Shown here one piece after another: positions 7,278-16,570 of a stretch of 49,387 nt of DNA. The translations under genes and the position numbers were made by a program. Location of the stretch: the NCBI RefSeq assembly GCF_007655255.1, contig NZ_VMYE01000025.1, positions 1 to 49,387 of the forward strand, in the 5' to 3' direction. This DNA is from Extensimonas perlucida (GTDB lineage Bacteria; Pseudomonadota; Gammaproteobacteria; Burkholderiales; Burkholderiaceae_C). Each line of letters begins with the position of its first letter. Positions within the stretch are counted from its first letter, which is position 1. The notes beneath the pieces were generated by a model, which saw only the letters and a list, made by a program, of their open reading frames with translations, was not told the origin of the DNA and did not search any database.

Positions 7278-9128
7278 ATGCTCTCGCTGTTCCAGCGCAA
7301 AAGGGTGCCACCCACCGCCGGCACGCCGCCCACCTCCGCCATCGAAACTCCGAAAGGGTCGATGCGGCCGGAGTCGGCCGCATCGCTGCTGGCCACGCCG
7401 CGCCGGCAGAAACTGCTGGAACACATCTGGCAGCGCACATCGCTCTCGCGCCGGCAGTTCGCCACGCTCTACCTCGCCCCACTGGAGCGCTACGCCGAGC
7501 TGGTCCAGCAGTTCCCGGCCTCCGAGAACCACCACCATGCCTATCCGGGCGGCATGCTGGACCACGGCCTGGAGATCGTCGCCTATGCGCTGAAGCTGCG
7601 GCAGTCATACCTGCTGCCTGCGGGCGTCACGCCGGAGGCACAGGCGGCCCAGGCCGAGGCCTGGACCGCAGGCACGGCCTACGCGGCCCTGCTGCACGAC
7701 ATCGGCAAGATTGCGGTCGATCTGCACGTCGAGCATGCCGACGGCAGCGTCTGGCATCCCTGGCACGGCCCACTGCGAAAGCCCTACCGCTTCCGTTACC
7801 GAAAGGAGCGTGAGTACCGCCTGCACAGCGCCGCCACCGGGCTGCTCTACGCGCGCCTTCTCGATCGGGACATCTTCGACTGGCTCAGCGGCTATCCCGA
7901 CCTCTGGGCCGCGCTGCTGTACGTGCTGGCCGGCCAGTACGAGCACTCCGGCACGCTCGGCGAGCTGGTCGTGCAGGCCGACCAGGCATCGGTCGCCCAG
8001 GAACTCGGCGGCGATCCCAGCAAGGCGCTGGCGGCGCCCAAGCATGCGCTGCAACGCAAATTGCTCGACGGCTTGCGCTACCTGCTCAAGGAAGCGTTCA
8101 AGTTGAACCAGGCCGGCCCGGCGGACGGTTGGCTGACCCAGGACGCCTTGTGGCTGGTGAGCAAGACTGTCTCCGACAAGCTGCGCGCACATCTGCTGTC
8201 ACAGGGCATCGACGGCATCCCGGCCAGCAATACGGCGGTGTTCAACGTGCTGCAGGATCACGGCATCGTGCAACCGACGCCGGATGGCAAGGCGATCTGG
8301 AAGGCTACCGTCACCAGCGACGCCGGCTGGTCGCACGCCTTCACCTTCCTGAAGCTCTCGCCGGCGATGATCTGGGATGCCGCCGACCGGCCGGCGCCGT
8401 TCGCAGGCCGTGTGCAGGTCGAAGAGGAACAGGCGGAGCCGACGCCGCAGGCGCCGGCGGTGGCTGATGGGCCGCGCGTGGAAGGCACCGAAGCTGCACC
8501 CGCGAGCGCGGCGCCGATCGCATCCGCAGCCATGGACACCGGCGTCGCAGCGCTGCTCGACCTGCTGGGCGACACCGCTCCACCCACCGCGCCGGAGACC
8601 CCGAGTTCCCCTGTTGCCGAGCCCAAGCCGGCCCCTTCGACCATGCCCCCGCCGCAGATGAGCCTCGCGCCTTCCCAGGATCGCGCGGAGCCCTCTGGGG
8701 CGCACTTCATGGCCTGGCTGCGTCAGAGCGTCCAGACGCGCAAGCTCATCATCAACGACGCCAAGGCCCTGGTGCATACCGTCGCCGGTACGACCTATCT
8801 CGTCAGCCCCGGCGTGTTCCAGCGCTACGCGCAGGAGTACCTTCAAGTCGCCGCGCTGGCCAAGCAGGAGAAGCTGGAGGGGTGGCAGTGGGTGCAGAAG
8901 CGCTTCGAGAAGTTGGGACAGCACCGCAAGCAGCCGAGCGGGCTGAACATCTGGACCTGCGAAGTCACGGGGCCGCGCAAGTCGCGCCGGCTGCACGGCT
9001 ACCTGCTCGTCAGCCCGGATGCGCTGTTCCAGGAGACGCCGCCAGACAACCCATACCTGCGGCTCGTCAACGAGGCCGCAAAGCGCGAAGATTCAGCCCT
9101 TGGGGGCAAGGACGACGATCAGGCGTAG
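7278..9128 (+). CDS. traI: MobH family relaxase TraI
   Basis: A 616-aa MobH relaxase (TraI_2 domain family), the enzyme that nicks oriT and leads the DNA strand into the recipient. The N-terminal domain holds the HD-hydrolase-type metal site: HHHAYPGGMLDHGLEIV (residues ~84-101) and ALLHDIGK (~137-144). After a variable proline/alanine-rich linker (residues ~380-460) comes the C-terminal TraI_2 domain (residues ~465-600). The frame is open upstream to 6312, but that part overlaps abiEii in another frame; ATG 7278 gives the usual family N-terminus (MLSLFQRK). The gene ends just before the regulator block and integrase, the standard place for traI in this ICE family. Length and motifs look complete. 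Confidence 0.93.
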   Translation: MLSLFQRKRVPPTAGTPPTSAIETPKGSMRPESAASLLATPRRQKLLEHIWQRTSLSRRQFATLYLAPLERYAELVQQFPASENHHHAYPGGMLDHGLEIVAYALKLRQSYLLPAGVTPEAQAAQAEAWTAGTAYAALLHDIGKIAVDLHVEHADGSVWHPWHGPLRKPYRFRYRKEREYRLHSAATGLLYARLLDRDIFDWLSGYPDLWAALLYVLAGQYEHSGTLGELVVQADQASVAQELGGDPSKALAAPKHALQRKLLDGLRYLLKEAFKLNQAGPADGWLTQDALWLVSKTVSDKLRAHLLSQGIDGIPASNTAVFNVLQDHGIVQPTPDGKAIWKATVTSDAGWSHAFTFLKLSPAMIWDAADRPAPFAGRVQVEEEQAEPTPQAPAVADGPRVEGTEAAPASAAPIASAAMDTGVAALLDLLGDTAPPTAPETPSSPVAEPKPAPSTMPPPQMSLAPSQDRAEPSGAHFMAWLRQSVQTRKLIINDAKALVHTVAGTTYLVSPGVFQRYAQEYLQVAALAKQEKLEGWQWVQKRFEKLGQHRKQPSGLNIWTCEVTGPRKSRRLHGYLLVSPDALFQETPPDNPYLRLVNEAAKREDSALGGKDDDQA

Positions 9129-9154
9129 ACATGCGACCGCTGTGCGGGCCGGCT

Positions 9155-9454
9155 TCAATCCGCAGATGGGGCCGACTCTGCCAGCTTGGCTTCGGTCAGA
9201 GTCATCAAGTGGGCGGAACTGCATTTCAGCGCACGGGCAATCTTGAGGATGAGAGGGAGCGTGGGGACATGCTCGCCGCGCTCGATCTTGCCCATGTGCG
9301 ACCGTTCGATGCCGGCCATGTGGGCCAGCGTTTCCTGAGCGATGCCCTGGTTGGTTCTTTCTTCCCGCACGGCAGCCCCAAACGCGATGGCTGGTTCCGC
9401 TTCGTAGGTAGTGGTGCCGGTGGGGCGGCCCCTTTGGATCGAACGCTTTGGCAT
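9155..9454 (-). CDS. XRE-family helix-turn-helix regulator
   Basis: A 99-aa regulator with a Cro/C1-type helix-turn-helix at about residues 28-80 (FGAAVREERTNQGIAQETL, AGIERSHMGKIERGEHVPT, LILKIARALKCSSAHLM). It has no effector domain, so it is probably a simple repressor. ATG 9454 is used; the TTG two codons upstream is less likely. It is divergent from the gene at 9561, and the shared spacer carries TTAAAC direct repeats one helical turn apart inside its own likely promoter, suggesting autoregulation. A small XRE gene beside the relaxase gene is common in this ICE class. Its target beyond itself is unknown. Confidence 0.85.
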   Translation of the reverse strand: MPKRSIQRGRPTGTTTYEAEPAIAFGAAVREERTNQGIAQETLAHMAGIERSHMGKIERGEHVPTLPLILKIARALKCSSAHLMTLTEAKLAESAPSAD

Positions 9455-9481
9455 TGCCAAGAGCGTCGAACACGGTCACGA

Positions 9482-9511
9482 TTTAAACCACGTTAAACTT
9501 AACTCATTCAA
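9482..9511 (-). promoter_or_regulatory. Promoter with TTAAAC repeats upstream of the XRE gene
   Basis: Read on the minus strand: TTGAAT (9511-9506), an 18-bp spacer, then TTTAAA (9487-9482). The direct repeat TTAAAC at 9483-9488 and 9493-9498 (10 bp apart) falls in the -10 hexamer and spacer, a good place for an XRE repressor to act. The -35 fits the consensus moderately; the promoter is a prediction by eye. Confidence 0.35.
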
Positions 9512-9560
9512 CGGCTTCGAGATCAGTTGCCACGAGTTCACCGCCTGGGGGGAGCTGGAC

Positions 9561-10187
9561 GTGGAATCGAGTGACATCACCGCCGAAATTCGCATGGCCG
9601 TCCTCGGCGAATGGGTGCCTCCCCAGCTCGCCGACGTGCTCGCCCTGCAGCGTGCCGAAGAGCCGGAGACTCATGCCGTCCTGGCCGGATGGACAGATCC
9701 CGGTCGAGGCGCGGAGCTGCCGGACGACGGCTTCGACTTCGCCTTGTCTGCGGTTGCCCGGCAGTGGCCTGGCTGGGTATGCGAGCCGCTGTGGCATGAC
9801 ACGCTGGCGGTCGCCGTGGCCAAGCGCTCCCACCTGCTGGCCTACCGTGAAGTGCCGTGCGGGGAAGTGCTCAAGCAGCCCTTGATCTGCTCGCAGTCCA
9901 CGGCCGATGAACCATGGCGCATGACCGTGCAGCGTGTGTTCGAAAACGCGCTGCAAGAGCGAGAGCAAACGGTGGAGACATTCGATGTGGCGATGACGCT
10001 GGTTGCCGCCGGGTACGGGATCGCCATTGCGCCTGCCGCGAGACTGGCGAGCTACCTACGCCGAGGCATCGCCGTGCGGCCGCTGGCCGGTGCACCAACG
10101 ATCGTGATGGCTTACCTGCTCCGCCGCGATGCTTCCTTGTCGGACACCCAGGCAAGATTCGCCCGCCGCGCGCGCTTGGTGTCCTGA
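9561..10187 (+). CDS. LysR-type substrate-binding domain protein without HTH
   Basis: The 208-aa product matches the effector (periplasmic-binding-protein-like) domain of LysR regulators: ITAEIRMAVLGEWVPPQLAD at the start, PLWHDTLAVAVAKRSHLLA in the middle, and TFDVAMTLVAAGYGIAIAP toward the end. The N-terminal winged helix of a full LysR protein (~60-90 residues) is missing. GTG 9561 is chosen for its strong upstream GGGGGGAG, 6 bp away, and because the frame above it is not LysR-like. Such stand-alone domains occur near the integrase end of related ICEs, so this is probably a stable gene and not decay. It may sense a ligand and interact with another regulator, but nothing here shows that. 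Confidence 0.75.
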   Translation: MESSDITAEIRMAVLGEWVPPQLADVLALQRAEEPETHAVLAGWTDPGRGAELPDDGFDFALSAVARQWPGWVCEPLWHDTLAVAVAKRSHLLAYREVPCGEVLKQPLICSQSTADEPWRMTVQRVFENALQEREQTVETFDVAMTLVAAGYGIAIAPAARLASYLRRGIAVRPLAGAPTIVMAYLLRRDASLSDTQARFARRARLVS

Positions 10188-10438
10188 CGAGCGCGCGGGG
10201 ATCGCGGTTTCGCCACGATCCCGCATTGCTGCTGCTAGGTGCGGATTCCGGTCACTCGTGACCACCGAAACCGATCCGGAACGATCAACGTCGCCGGTTC
10301 GTCGTGACCGTTGGTCCGACAACATAACCAACCGGCCGACCGGAAGCGGACCCGCTGCTGCCGTTCGTGCTCAGCATGGCGATTGTCGCTTTACATTCAT
10401 CGCAGCCGATTCCGACCGGAAGGGAGGTGCTGCAGACC
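10188..10438. other. Non-coding spacer left of the cargo operon
   Basis: No credible gene lies between 10188 and the promoter region at 10439. Small symmetries are visible: GGTCACTCGTGACC at 10250-10263 and GTTGGT/ACCAAC arms at 10310-10315 and 10327-10332. No tRNA, transposon end or terminator is recognised. This may be the boundary at which the cargo was acquired. Confidence 0.5.
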
Positions 10439-10519
10439 GTTGTTCCGACGTTGTTCCAAAACCATTGACGGCGCCGAACCAATCAACGATACTTCGATGC
10501 GGAACAACATTGGAACAAC
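10439..10519 (+). promoter_or_regulatory. Sigma70-type promoter bracketed by inverted GTTGTTCC repeats
   Basis: TTGACG (10465-10470), a 17-bp spacer and GATACT (10488-10493) form a near-consensus promoter for the GTPase gene at 10528. Upstream lie two GTTGTTCC copies 11 bp apart (10439-10446, 10450-10457). The same pair is repeated in inverted orientation downstream (GGAACAAC at 10501-10508 and 10512-10519), over the expected transcription start and leader. Only the three bases between half-sites differ between the 19-bp arms. This is the layout of a repressed promoter with two operators, and the cognate regulator is not identified. Confidence 0.65.
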
Positions 10520-10527
10520 GGGATTGA

Positions 10528-12768
10528 ATGATGGCGGACACCTTCTACACAGCAAGCCTGAGCCGGACGCAGGGCCGCAGCACCTGGGCCATTATCTTCC
10601 GGCACCCCAAGCGCACCGACCCGACAACGGGCAAGGAAGGTCTGCGGGTGCGGCAGAGCCTGAAGACCGACGATGACCACGAGGCGGCCAAGCTGCGGGC
10701 CGACATGAACGTCCTGCTCTCCAGCCCGCATCTGTGGGACCTCGGCGCGCGCGAGCAGGCCCTCGCCGCGCTCGACCCCCGCGTCGTGGACATTTTTTAC
10801 TACAAGCTCGAAGGTGGCGAGACCGACTTCCTGGCCTTGCGCGAGACGGCTATCGCCATGCCTTCGGCACAGAACAGCGACTACCGGCGAGCCCTGATGC
10901 TCGGCACGACCGGTGCGGGCAAGACGACGCTGCTGCGCCAGATCATCGGCACCGACCCGGCCCGCGAGCGCTTCCCGTCAACCTCCACCGCGAAGACGAC
11001 GGTTCATGAGACAGAGATCGTCCTGAGCGAGGGGCCCTACCGCGCCGTGGTGACGTTCTTCCCGATGGAAGACGTGCGCGAGCATCTGAAGGAATGCGCG
11101 TCGGCGGCGGTCCTCGCGGCCTATCGCGGCGAGCCCGAGGGCGAGCAGATGCGCCGCCTCCTTACCCACGTCAACCAGCGCTTCCGCTTCAACTACGTGC
11201 TCGGCAACGGGCCGGTCAGGGAGGTCAGCGACTTCGACGACGAGCCCGAGGCGGGGTCCGCCACGGAAACCGGCGAGATGATGGAGCGCACGAACGAGGT
11301 TCTCGCGCAGGCCCTCGCCGCGCTGCAGGCCGTCGCCGCCCGGCACGGCGATGCGCTGCGGCAGGAGCTGAACGCGACGGATGAAAAGGACCAGCGCGTC
11401 ATCGACGAACTGTTCGAGGAAGGTCTGGACAACCGGACGCGCGACGACGAAGCCTTCCAGCAGGTCGTGGACGCGCTGATGGACGAGATCGAGGAGCGCT
11501 TCGCCGCTCTCGATGGCAAGCTGCAGAAGACCAAGGTCGGCTGGCCGATGAGCTGGACGTGGGAGACGGAAGACCGGGACGCCTTCATCCGCACACTGGC
11601 CCGCTTCTCCTCGAACTACGCCCCGTTCTTCGGCACCCTTCTGACGCCGCTGGTCAACGGTGTCCGCGTCGCCGGGCCGTTCCATCCGACATGGAGCGGC
11701 GACGTGCCGAAGCTCGTCCTGCTCGACGGCGAGGGCCTCGGCCACACGCCGCGCTCGATGTCCACGATCTCGACGGCGCTCGCAAGGCGTATCGAGATGG
11801 TCGATGCCGTGATCCTTGTCGATAACGCGACCCAGCCGATGCTGGCCGCTCCGGTGGCGGCGATGAAGGAGCTGGTGTCCTCGGGCAGTGCGCCGAAGCT
11901 GATCTTCGCCTTTACGCATTTCGATCAGGTCGGAGGCGACAACCTGCCAACCCCGGCGGCGCGCGTCCACCATGTCCTGGCCTCCGCCGAGAACGTCCTC
12001 GCCTCCATCGGCGAGGACCTCGGGCCGTTCGCGGAGCGGGCCCTGCGCGCCCGCCTGAACACGGCGCGGGTGTTCCTCTCGGGAATCGACGCGAAGCTCG
12101 ATACCACCTCCACCGACGGGCAGCGGACGATCAAGCAAATCGGCAAGCTGCTGGAGATAGTGGACGGCATCATCGCGCGGCCCAAGCCCGCCGACTCGCG
12201 CCCCGTCTATGACCGCATGAATCTGGGAATCGCGGTCGAACGGGCCGCCGAGACCTTCCGGAATGCCTGGCGTCCGCGCCTCGGCCTCACCGTCAAACAG
12301 GGAGCCGAGAAAGAACACTGGACGCGGGTCAAGGCGCTCAGCCGGCGCCTCGCGACGGGGCAGGCCGACGAATACGACAGCCTCAAGCCCGTCGCGGACC
12401 TGAAGCAACTTCTCCAGCAGCGCCTTTACGTCCTGCTGCAGAGCCCCGTCGGCTGGTCGGGGCCGGAGCCCAGCGATGACGACAAGCAGCATCTCTACGG
12501 CACGATTGCAGAGGACCTCAGCCGCAGGCTGATCGACCTCGCCTCGCGGCGCATCCGCACCGAGCGCCAGGCGGAATGGCGTAGCGCGTTCGATGAATCC
12601 GGCTACCGCTCGACCTTCCGACGCGCCGAGTTGATCGGGGCGCAAATCTACGACCGGGCCGCGCCGATCCCCGACGTGACCCCATCGCCGGACCGCAATG
12701 CGTTCCTGCAGGAGGTCGCGGAAGCGACGCGCGAGGCCACCGAAGCCGTCGGAGCAAAGCTCCTGTGA
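10528..12768 (+). CDS. P-loop GTPase-like cargo protein, candidate defence component
   Basis: I do not recognise a named family for this 746-aa protein. Residues ~5-65 ([38 protein letters not shown]) look like the small beta-sheet Arm-type DNA-binding domain at the N-terminus of integrases. A G1/Walker A loop, GTTGAGKTT, is at 126-134. A threonine-rich switch I-like stretch ([14 protein letters not shown]) is at 151-164. A G3-like LLDGEG is at 398-403 and a G4-like THFD at 463-466. About 235 residues, largely acidic and helical, separate switch I from G3, which is unusual. The C-terminal 250 residues are helical. The order of motifs indicates a large GTPase rather than an ABC or AAA ATPase. 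The stop overlaps the next start (GTGA), so both act together. A role in phage defence is inferred from the setting. Confidence 0.6.
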   Translation: MMADTFYTASLSRTQGRSTWAIIFRHPKRTDPTTGKEGLRVRQSLKTDDDHEAAKLRADMNVLLSSPHLWDLGAREQALAALDPRVVDIFYYKLEGGETDFLALRETAIAMPSAQNSDYRRALMLGTTGAGKTTLLRQIIGTDPARERFPSTSTAKTTVHETEIVLSEGPYRAVVTFFPMEDVREHLKECASAAVLAAYRGEPEGEQMRRLLTHVNQRFRFNYVLGNGPVREVSDFDDEPEAGSATETGEMMERTNEVLAQALAALQAVAARHGDALRQELNATDEKDQRVIDELFEEGLDNRTRDDEAFQQVVDALMDEIEERFAALDGKLQKTKVGWPMSWTWETEDRDAFIRTLARFSSNYAPFFGTLLTPLVNGVRVAGPFHPTWSGDVPKLVLLDGEGLGHTPRSMSTISTALARRIEMVDAVILVDNATQPMLAAPVAAMKELVSSGSAPKLIFAFTHFDQVGGDNLPTPAARVHHVLASAENVLASIGEDLGPFAERALRARLNTARVFLSGIDAKLDTTSTDGQRTIKQIGKLLEIVDGIIARPKPADSRPVYDRMNLGIAVERAAETFRNAWRPRLGLTVKQGAEKEHWTRVKALSRRLATGQADEYDSLKPVADLKQLLQQRLYVLLQSPVGWSGPEPSDDDKQHLYGTIAEDLSRRLIDLASRRIRTERQAEWRSAFDESGYRSTFRRAELIGAQIYDRAAPIPDVTPSPDRNAFLQEVAEATREATEAVGAKLL

Positions 12769-14234
12769 GCGAGAAGGCCAGTGGCGTCACGGCGACGGAG
12801 CGGCTGCTCGCGGAGTTCTGCGAGCGGTCGTTCCTGAAGCTCTGGAGCTATCCGAACCCGCACAAGGATGACGGGCACGAGCTGTGCGACCTGCTCGCAG
12901 TGTTCGGCGACACCGTGTTCATCTTCTTCGACCGCGAGAACACGCTACCCGATATCCCCGACAAGGACCCGCAGGTCCTGTGGGACCGCTGGAAGCGCAA
13001 CGTCATCGACCGCCAAGTCAAGACCGCTCACGGGGCGGAGCGCTATATCCGGAGCGGCAGGCCGATTTTTCTTGATGCGAAGCGCGAGAAACCCTTCCCG
13101 ATCCCCTTCGACAAGGACACGGCGGTCATCCACAAGATCATCGTCGCCCATGGCGCGAAGGAGGCGTGCGAGCGGGCATCGGCGCAGAACGTGTATGGCA
13201 GCCTTGCGATCACCTACACGGAGGCCGACGGAGGCCCGACCCATCCGTTCCATATCGAGATCGACAGGCACAACCCGGTTCATGTCCTCGACAGCCACAA
13301 CATGCCCATCGTGCTGCGCGAGTTGGATACGGTCAGCGACTTCTCGGCCTATCTCGACGAGAAGGTCCGCGCCGCCGCTGCCTTCGACTATCTGAGCTAT
13401 TGCGGCGAGGAAGACCTCCTCGGCCACTACCTCATGAACTACGACGCCGTGACCAAGCGCCATGTCATCGGGCCGAAGGGCAAGGACAGGGGCAAGGTCA
13501 ACGGCGTGATGATCGGCGAGGGCGAGTGGCGCGACTTCGTGCAGACCGGCGTCTACAAGAACACCAAGAGCGAAGACCGCATCTCGTACTTCTGGGACCA
13601 GTTGATCCAGCAGACCTGCCAGAACAGTCTGGAGGGGACGCTCGGCGGTAACTCGAACATCGCACGCGGCGAGAGTGCGATCTACGAAATGGTCAAGGAG
13701 CCGCGCTTCATGCGCCGGGGCCTCTCCGAGAAGATGCTCACCGCCGTCGATCGCTTCCCGGACACGGGTTCGTTCACGCGCCAGGTGACTTTCCTGCCCT
13801 CGTGCGAGCCGAATGTCGGCTACGTCCTCCTGCAATTGCGCGTTCCGGAGGAATTCCGCGCGGCGACGGATTTCCGCGAGAAGCGGCAGACGCTGCTGGA
13901 AATCGCCTGCGGCGCGGCGAAGAACAGGTTCCCGAAACTGGTGAAGGTCATCGGCATCGGCATCGAGGCCCCGAAGTTCTCCGGCGGCACGGTGGCCGAG
14001 GACTTCATCCTGATGCCGTGCGAGGCCTGGCCCGAGGAGACGAAGGCCCACTACGAAGAGCTAAACAAGGAGTGGAATTTCTTTGGAACACCTGCACTGC
14101 GGCAGTTCCAAGACCGCGTCACGCGGTTCGTGCGGCCTCCGCGCCCCGCCAAGCCGACAAAGCCCGGCAAGGTCGGCCGCAATGAGCCGTGTCCCTGCGG
14201 CTCAGGGAAAAAATACAAGAGATGCCATGGTTAA
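12765..14234 (+). CDS. SEC-C motif protein with nuclease-like N-terminus, GTPase partner
   Basis: This 489-aa protein starts at a GTG that overlaps the stop of the GTPase gene, so it is translationally coupled. It ends in a textbook SEC-C zinc-binding motif ([14 protein letters not shown], last 14 residues). The N-terminus ([19 protein letters not shown], then [20 protein letters not shown] at ~39-58, then a W/K/R-rich helix and GAERYI) resembles a group of uncharacterised proteins with a restriction-endonuclease-like core. The usual (D/E)xK lysine is not obvious here, so catalytic activity is uncertain. The middle 300 residues are unassigned. With the preceding GTPase it could form a sensor/effector pair. 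No terminator is evident after it. Confidence 0.6.
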   Translation: MSEKASGVTATERLLAEFCERSFLKLWSYPNPHKDDGHELCDLLAVFGDTVFIFFDRENTLPDIPDKDPQVLWDRWKRNVIDRQVKTAHGAERYIRSGRPIFLDAKREKPFPIPFDKDTAVIHKIIVAHGAKEACERASAQNVYGSLAITYTEADGGPTHPFHIEIDRHNPVHVLDSHNMPIVLRELDTVSDFSAYLDEKVRAAAAFDYLSYCGEEDLLGHYLMNYDAVTKRHVIGPKGKDRGKVNGVMIGEGEWRDFVQTGVYKNTKSEDRISYFWDQLIQQTCQNSLEGTLGGNSNIARGESAIYEMVKEPRFMRRGLSEKMLTAVDRFPDTGSFTRQVTFLPSCEPNVGYVLLQLRVPEEFRAATDFREKRQTLLEIACGAAKNRFPKLVKVIGIGIEAPKFSGGTVAEDFILMPCEAWPEETKAHYEELNKEWNFFGTPALRQFQDRVTRFVRPPRPAKPTKPGKVGRNEPCPCGSGKKYKRCHG

Positions 14235-14478
14235 AAACATGCGCAGATGTCGAGACGACGTTGCCCGGCCCGAGTAGCCAGGCCGCGTCATCTGAACCAT
14301 CGGGGAAGCACCATTCGAAGAAATGGTAGCCAGAACAGGGTGAAAGATCGCGCCCTGACTTAAGCGGTCACCCACCGGCTGAGGCGACCGTCGGCTCATG
14401 GCCGGCTGCCGTCGCTAATCATGATCACCGATCTTCCTGTTCAGATCGATGGACCGGTCCAATGAACTGAAATACGCA

Positions 14479-16332
14479 CTAGGCGACCCCGACTCGCGGC
14501 GCGGTCCATTCGCTTTCCTTCACGGCTGTGCTCACTGCCATGACGAGCTTGTCGAGATTGCTGGCAGTCACACCCTCCAGTGCCGAACGCCCCCGCAGCA
14601 TCGAGCGCGGTTGCAGCAGTGCATGGTAGATCTGCCAAGGGTCCGCACCCCTGGTCAGCTTCAGGACGGACTGGATCAGCTCGTGCTTGAGTGGGTCGAG
14701 GTGCCAGTCCGGCACGCGCTGGCCGCGGTTGCCTACGTTCAACGCCAGCAAGTTACCCGCCTTGATCTCGTAGCTGATCCACCTGCGGGACTTGCCCGCC
14801 ATCTTGGCAAACGCCGCGACGGGAAGGTTGTGCGGCGCTTCGAAGACATCGAACAGCTCCATCCTCTCGCGCTGAATGTCCGAAGGCACCAGCGGCGCGG
14901 CCGATCGAGGGGGCGGAACCGCCGGCAGCCGATGTGCGGCGGCAGAAACCAACGGCATGGCGTCACCCGCCTTCGTCACGAGCAGGATTGGCGAAGCGGC
15001 AACCGGCGTGGAGGGTGCGCTTGCGGTTTGCTCACTCGGGAATGCGGGCACGCCTTCCAGATGCACGGTGAGCGGCATGCTGGCCGCCTCGACCTGGTTC
15101 TGCTCGAAGAGGTCGAGCCGATCGGCCCAGTCCTGCATCATGCGGCGACGCTGCTCCACGTACTCGGCATGGTTGTAGGTCGCGCTGACCTTGTTGGGAT
15201 CGACATGCGAGAGCTGTGCATCCACCCAGACCTTCGGGTAGCCGATCTCGTTGAGCGCAGTGGACATCGTGCCGCGGATACCGTGCCCGGTCAGGCGTTC
15301 CTGATAGCCCATGCGCTTGAGCGCACCATTGAGCGTGTTCTCGCTGATGCGCTTCTTCAAGTCGCTGTCGTGCCGGAACAGGTGGCGCTGGGCCGGCTTG
15401 AACTCATCCAGCAGGTGCCGGACGATCTCCATGGCCTGAATCGACAGCGGCACGATGTAGGGCGGGATGTCCTTCGGCTGCTGCCGCTTCTTGCGCATAT
15501 CCAACTGGAGTTGCTTCACGACGTCGGGCGGGATGATCCACAGCCCCCGGTCCAGATCGAATTGATCCGGCATCGCCTGTCGCAGCTCGCCGGTTCGCAC
15601 GCCGGTCAGCAGCAATAGCCGCAGCCCGAGCTGGGTCTGCCGCCTGCCGCGATAGCTGCGCAGCCGCTGCAACAGCTTTGGCAGCTCGGCCATGCGCAGG
15701 AACGGGTTGTGGTTGACGGGTGGCAGCGGCAGCGCCACCACATCGAGATCGGAGGCGGGGTTCTGCTCCAGGCCCGGCACGATCACCAGCGCGTAGCGGA
15801 ACAGTTGGTTGAACCACGTCCTGACTTTCTCGGCAACGGAGAGCGCCTTGCGCTTCTCGATCTTGGCGATCACCTCCAAGAGGTCGGGACGCTTGATCTC
15901 ATAGACCGACCGCTTGCCCAAGGTCGGCAGCACATCCTTGTCGAAGATGCGCGGAAGGATCGAGAGGGTCGTCTGCCGGCCTTCCTTGAGGCTGAGCCCG
16001 CGATGCTTGAGCCACTTGCGATACACCGCCTCGAAGGTGTTTTCGTCGGCGAGCCGGACAGCGGTGCGCTTCTGCTTGCGGTGAACGCGAGGATTGGTGC
16101 CTTTGGCCAGCAGGGCGCGCGCTTCGTCGCGCAGGCTGCGGGCCTCGCGAAGCGTCACCTCCGGGTAGGTGCCGAGCGACATCCGCTTCTGCTTGCCCGC
16201 CCAGTAGTAGCGGAAGTGCCAAGTCCTGCCCCCTGAAGCCGTGACGGCCAGGGAGAGGCCATCCAGGTCAGGGAGGGTGTATGCCTTGCCAGTTGCCTTG
16301 GCCTGTCGAACGGCCAGGTCTGAGAGTGCCAT
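14479..16332 (-). CDS. int: ICE tyrosine recombinase (P4-type integrase) with long C-terminal extension
   Basis: A 617-aa tyrosine recombinase of the P4/IntB13 type that integrates and excises the ICE at tRNA-Gly. An Arm DNA-binding domain fills residues ~1-95 and a SAM-like core-binding domain ~96-200. The catalytic residues are visible: R246 (LLTGVRTGEL), H350 and R353 (GHGIRGT), H376 (LSHVDP) and the nucleophile Y386 (SATYNHAEY). The 200-residue extension beyond the catalytic domain carries an HTH-like segment (VAAFAKMAGKSRRWISYEI) and a final helical domain (WQIYHALLQPRSMLRGRSAL). The start at 16332 has GGAGC 8 bp upstream and gives MALSDLAVRQ. The gene reads away from the att core, so a promoter beyond the core could drive it after circularisation. 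Confidence 0.93.
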   Translation of the reverse strand: MALSDLAVRQAKATGKAYTLPDLDGLSLAVTASGGRTWHFRYYWAGKQKRMSLGTYPEVTLREARSLRDEARALLAKGTNPRVHRKQKRTAVRLADENTFEAVYRKWLKHRGLSLKEGRQTTLSILPRIFDKDVLPTLGKRSVYEIKRPDLLEVIAKIEKRKALSVAEKVRTWFNQLFRYALVIVPGLEQNPASDLDVVALPLPPVNHNPFLRMAELPKLLQRLRSYRGRRQTQLGLRLLLLTGVRTGELRQAMPDQFDLDRGLWIIPPDVVKQLQLDMRKKRQQPKDIPPYIVPLSIQAMEIVRHLLDEFKPAQRHLFRHDSDLKKRISENTLNGALKRMGYQERLTGHGIRGTMSTALNEIGYPKVWVDAQLSHVDPNKVSATYNHAEYVEQRRRMMQDWADRLDLFEQNQVEAASMPLTVHLEGVPAFPSEQTASAPSTPVAASPILLVTKAGDAMPLVSAAAHRLPAVPPPRSAAPLVPSDIQRERMELFDVFEAPHNLPVAAFAKMAGKSRRWISYEIKAGNLLALNVGNRGQRVPDWHLDPLKHELIQSVLKLTRGADPWQIYHALLQPRSMLRGRSALEGVTASNLDKLVMAVSTAVKESEWTAPRVGVA

Positions 16333-16427
16333 GCTCTTGCTCCTGAACATGAGTCAGGAACCAGATGCTGGTCACGTCGACCTCGCCCCTCCATCAACAA
16401 TCCGGAATCAGCCGCGCCCGCAAAAAT

Positions 16428-16560
16428 GGACTTGTTTGTGGACTTAAAAGTCCCGGCTGTAGGCGGATCGCAATGGACCACGGCAGAACATCAAAGAGAG
16501 GAAAAGTCTTTGTGCGGCAAGGACTTGCAGACTCTCTTGGACTTCTGCGGAAGTCCGCAG
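16428..16560. repeat. GGACTT arm-type repeats and palindrome beside the att core
   Basis: GGACTT occurs at 16428-16433, 16440-16445, 16521-16526 and 16539-16544, with inverted copies AAGTCC at 16448-16453 and 16551-16556. A 7+2+7 palindrome, CTGCGGA-AG-TCCGCAG, lies at 16545-16560, 10 bp from the core. Repeats like these between a P4-type int gene and its att core usually bind the integrase Arm domain or an excisionase. The role is inferred. Confidence 0.5.
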
Positions 16561-16570
16561 ATTGATGCAG

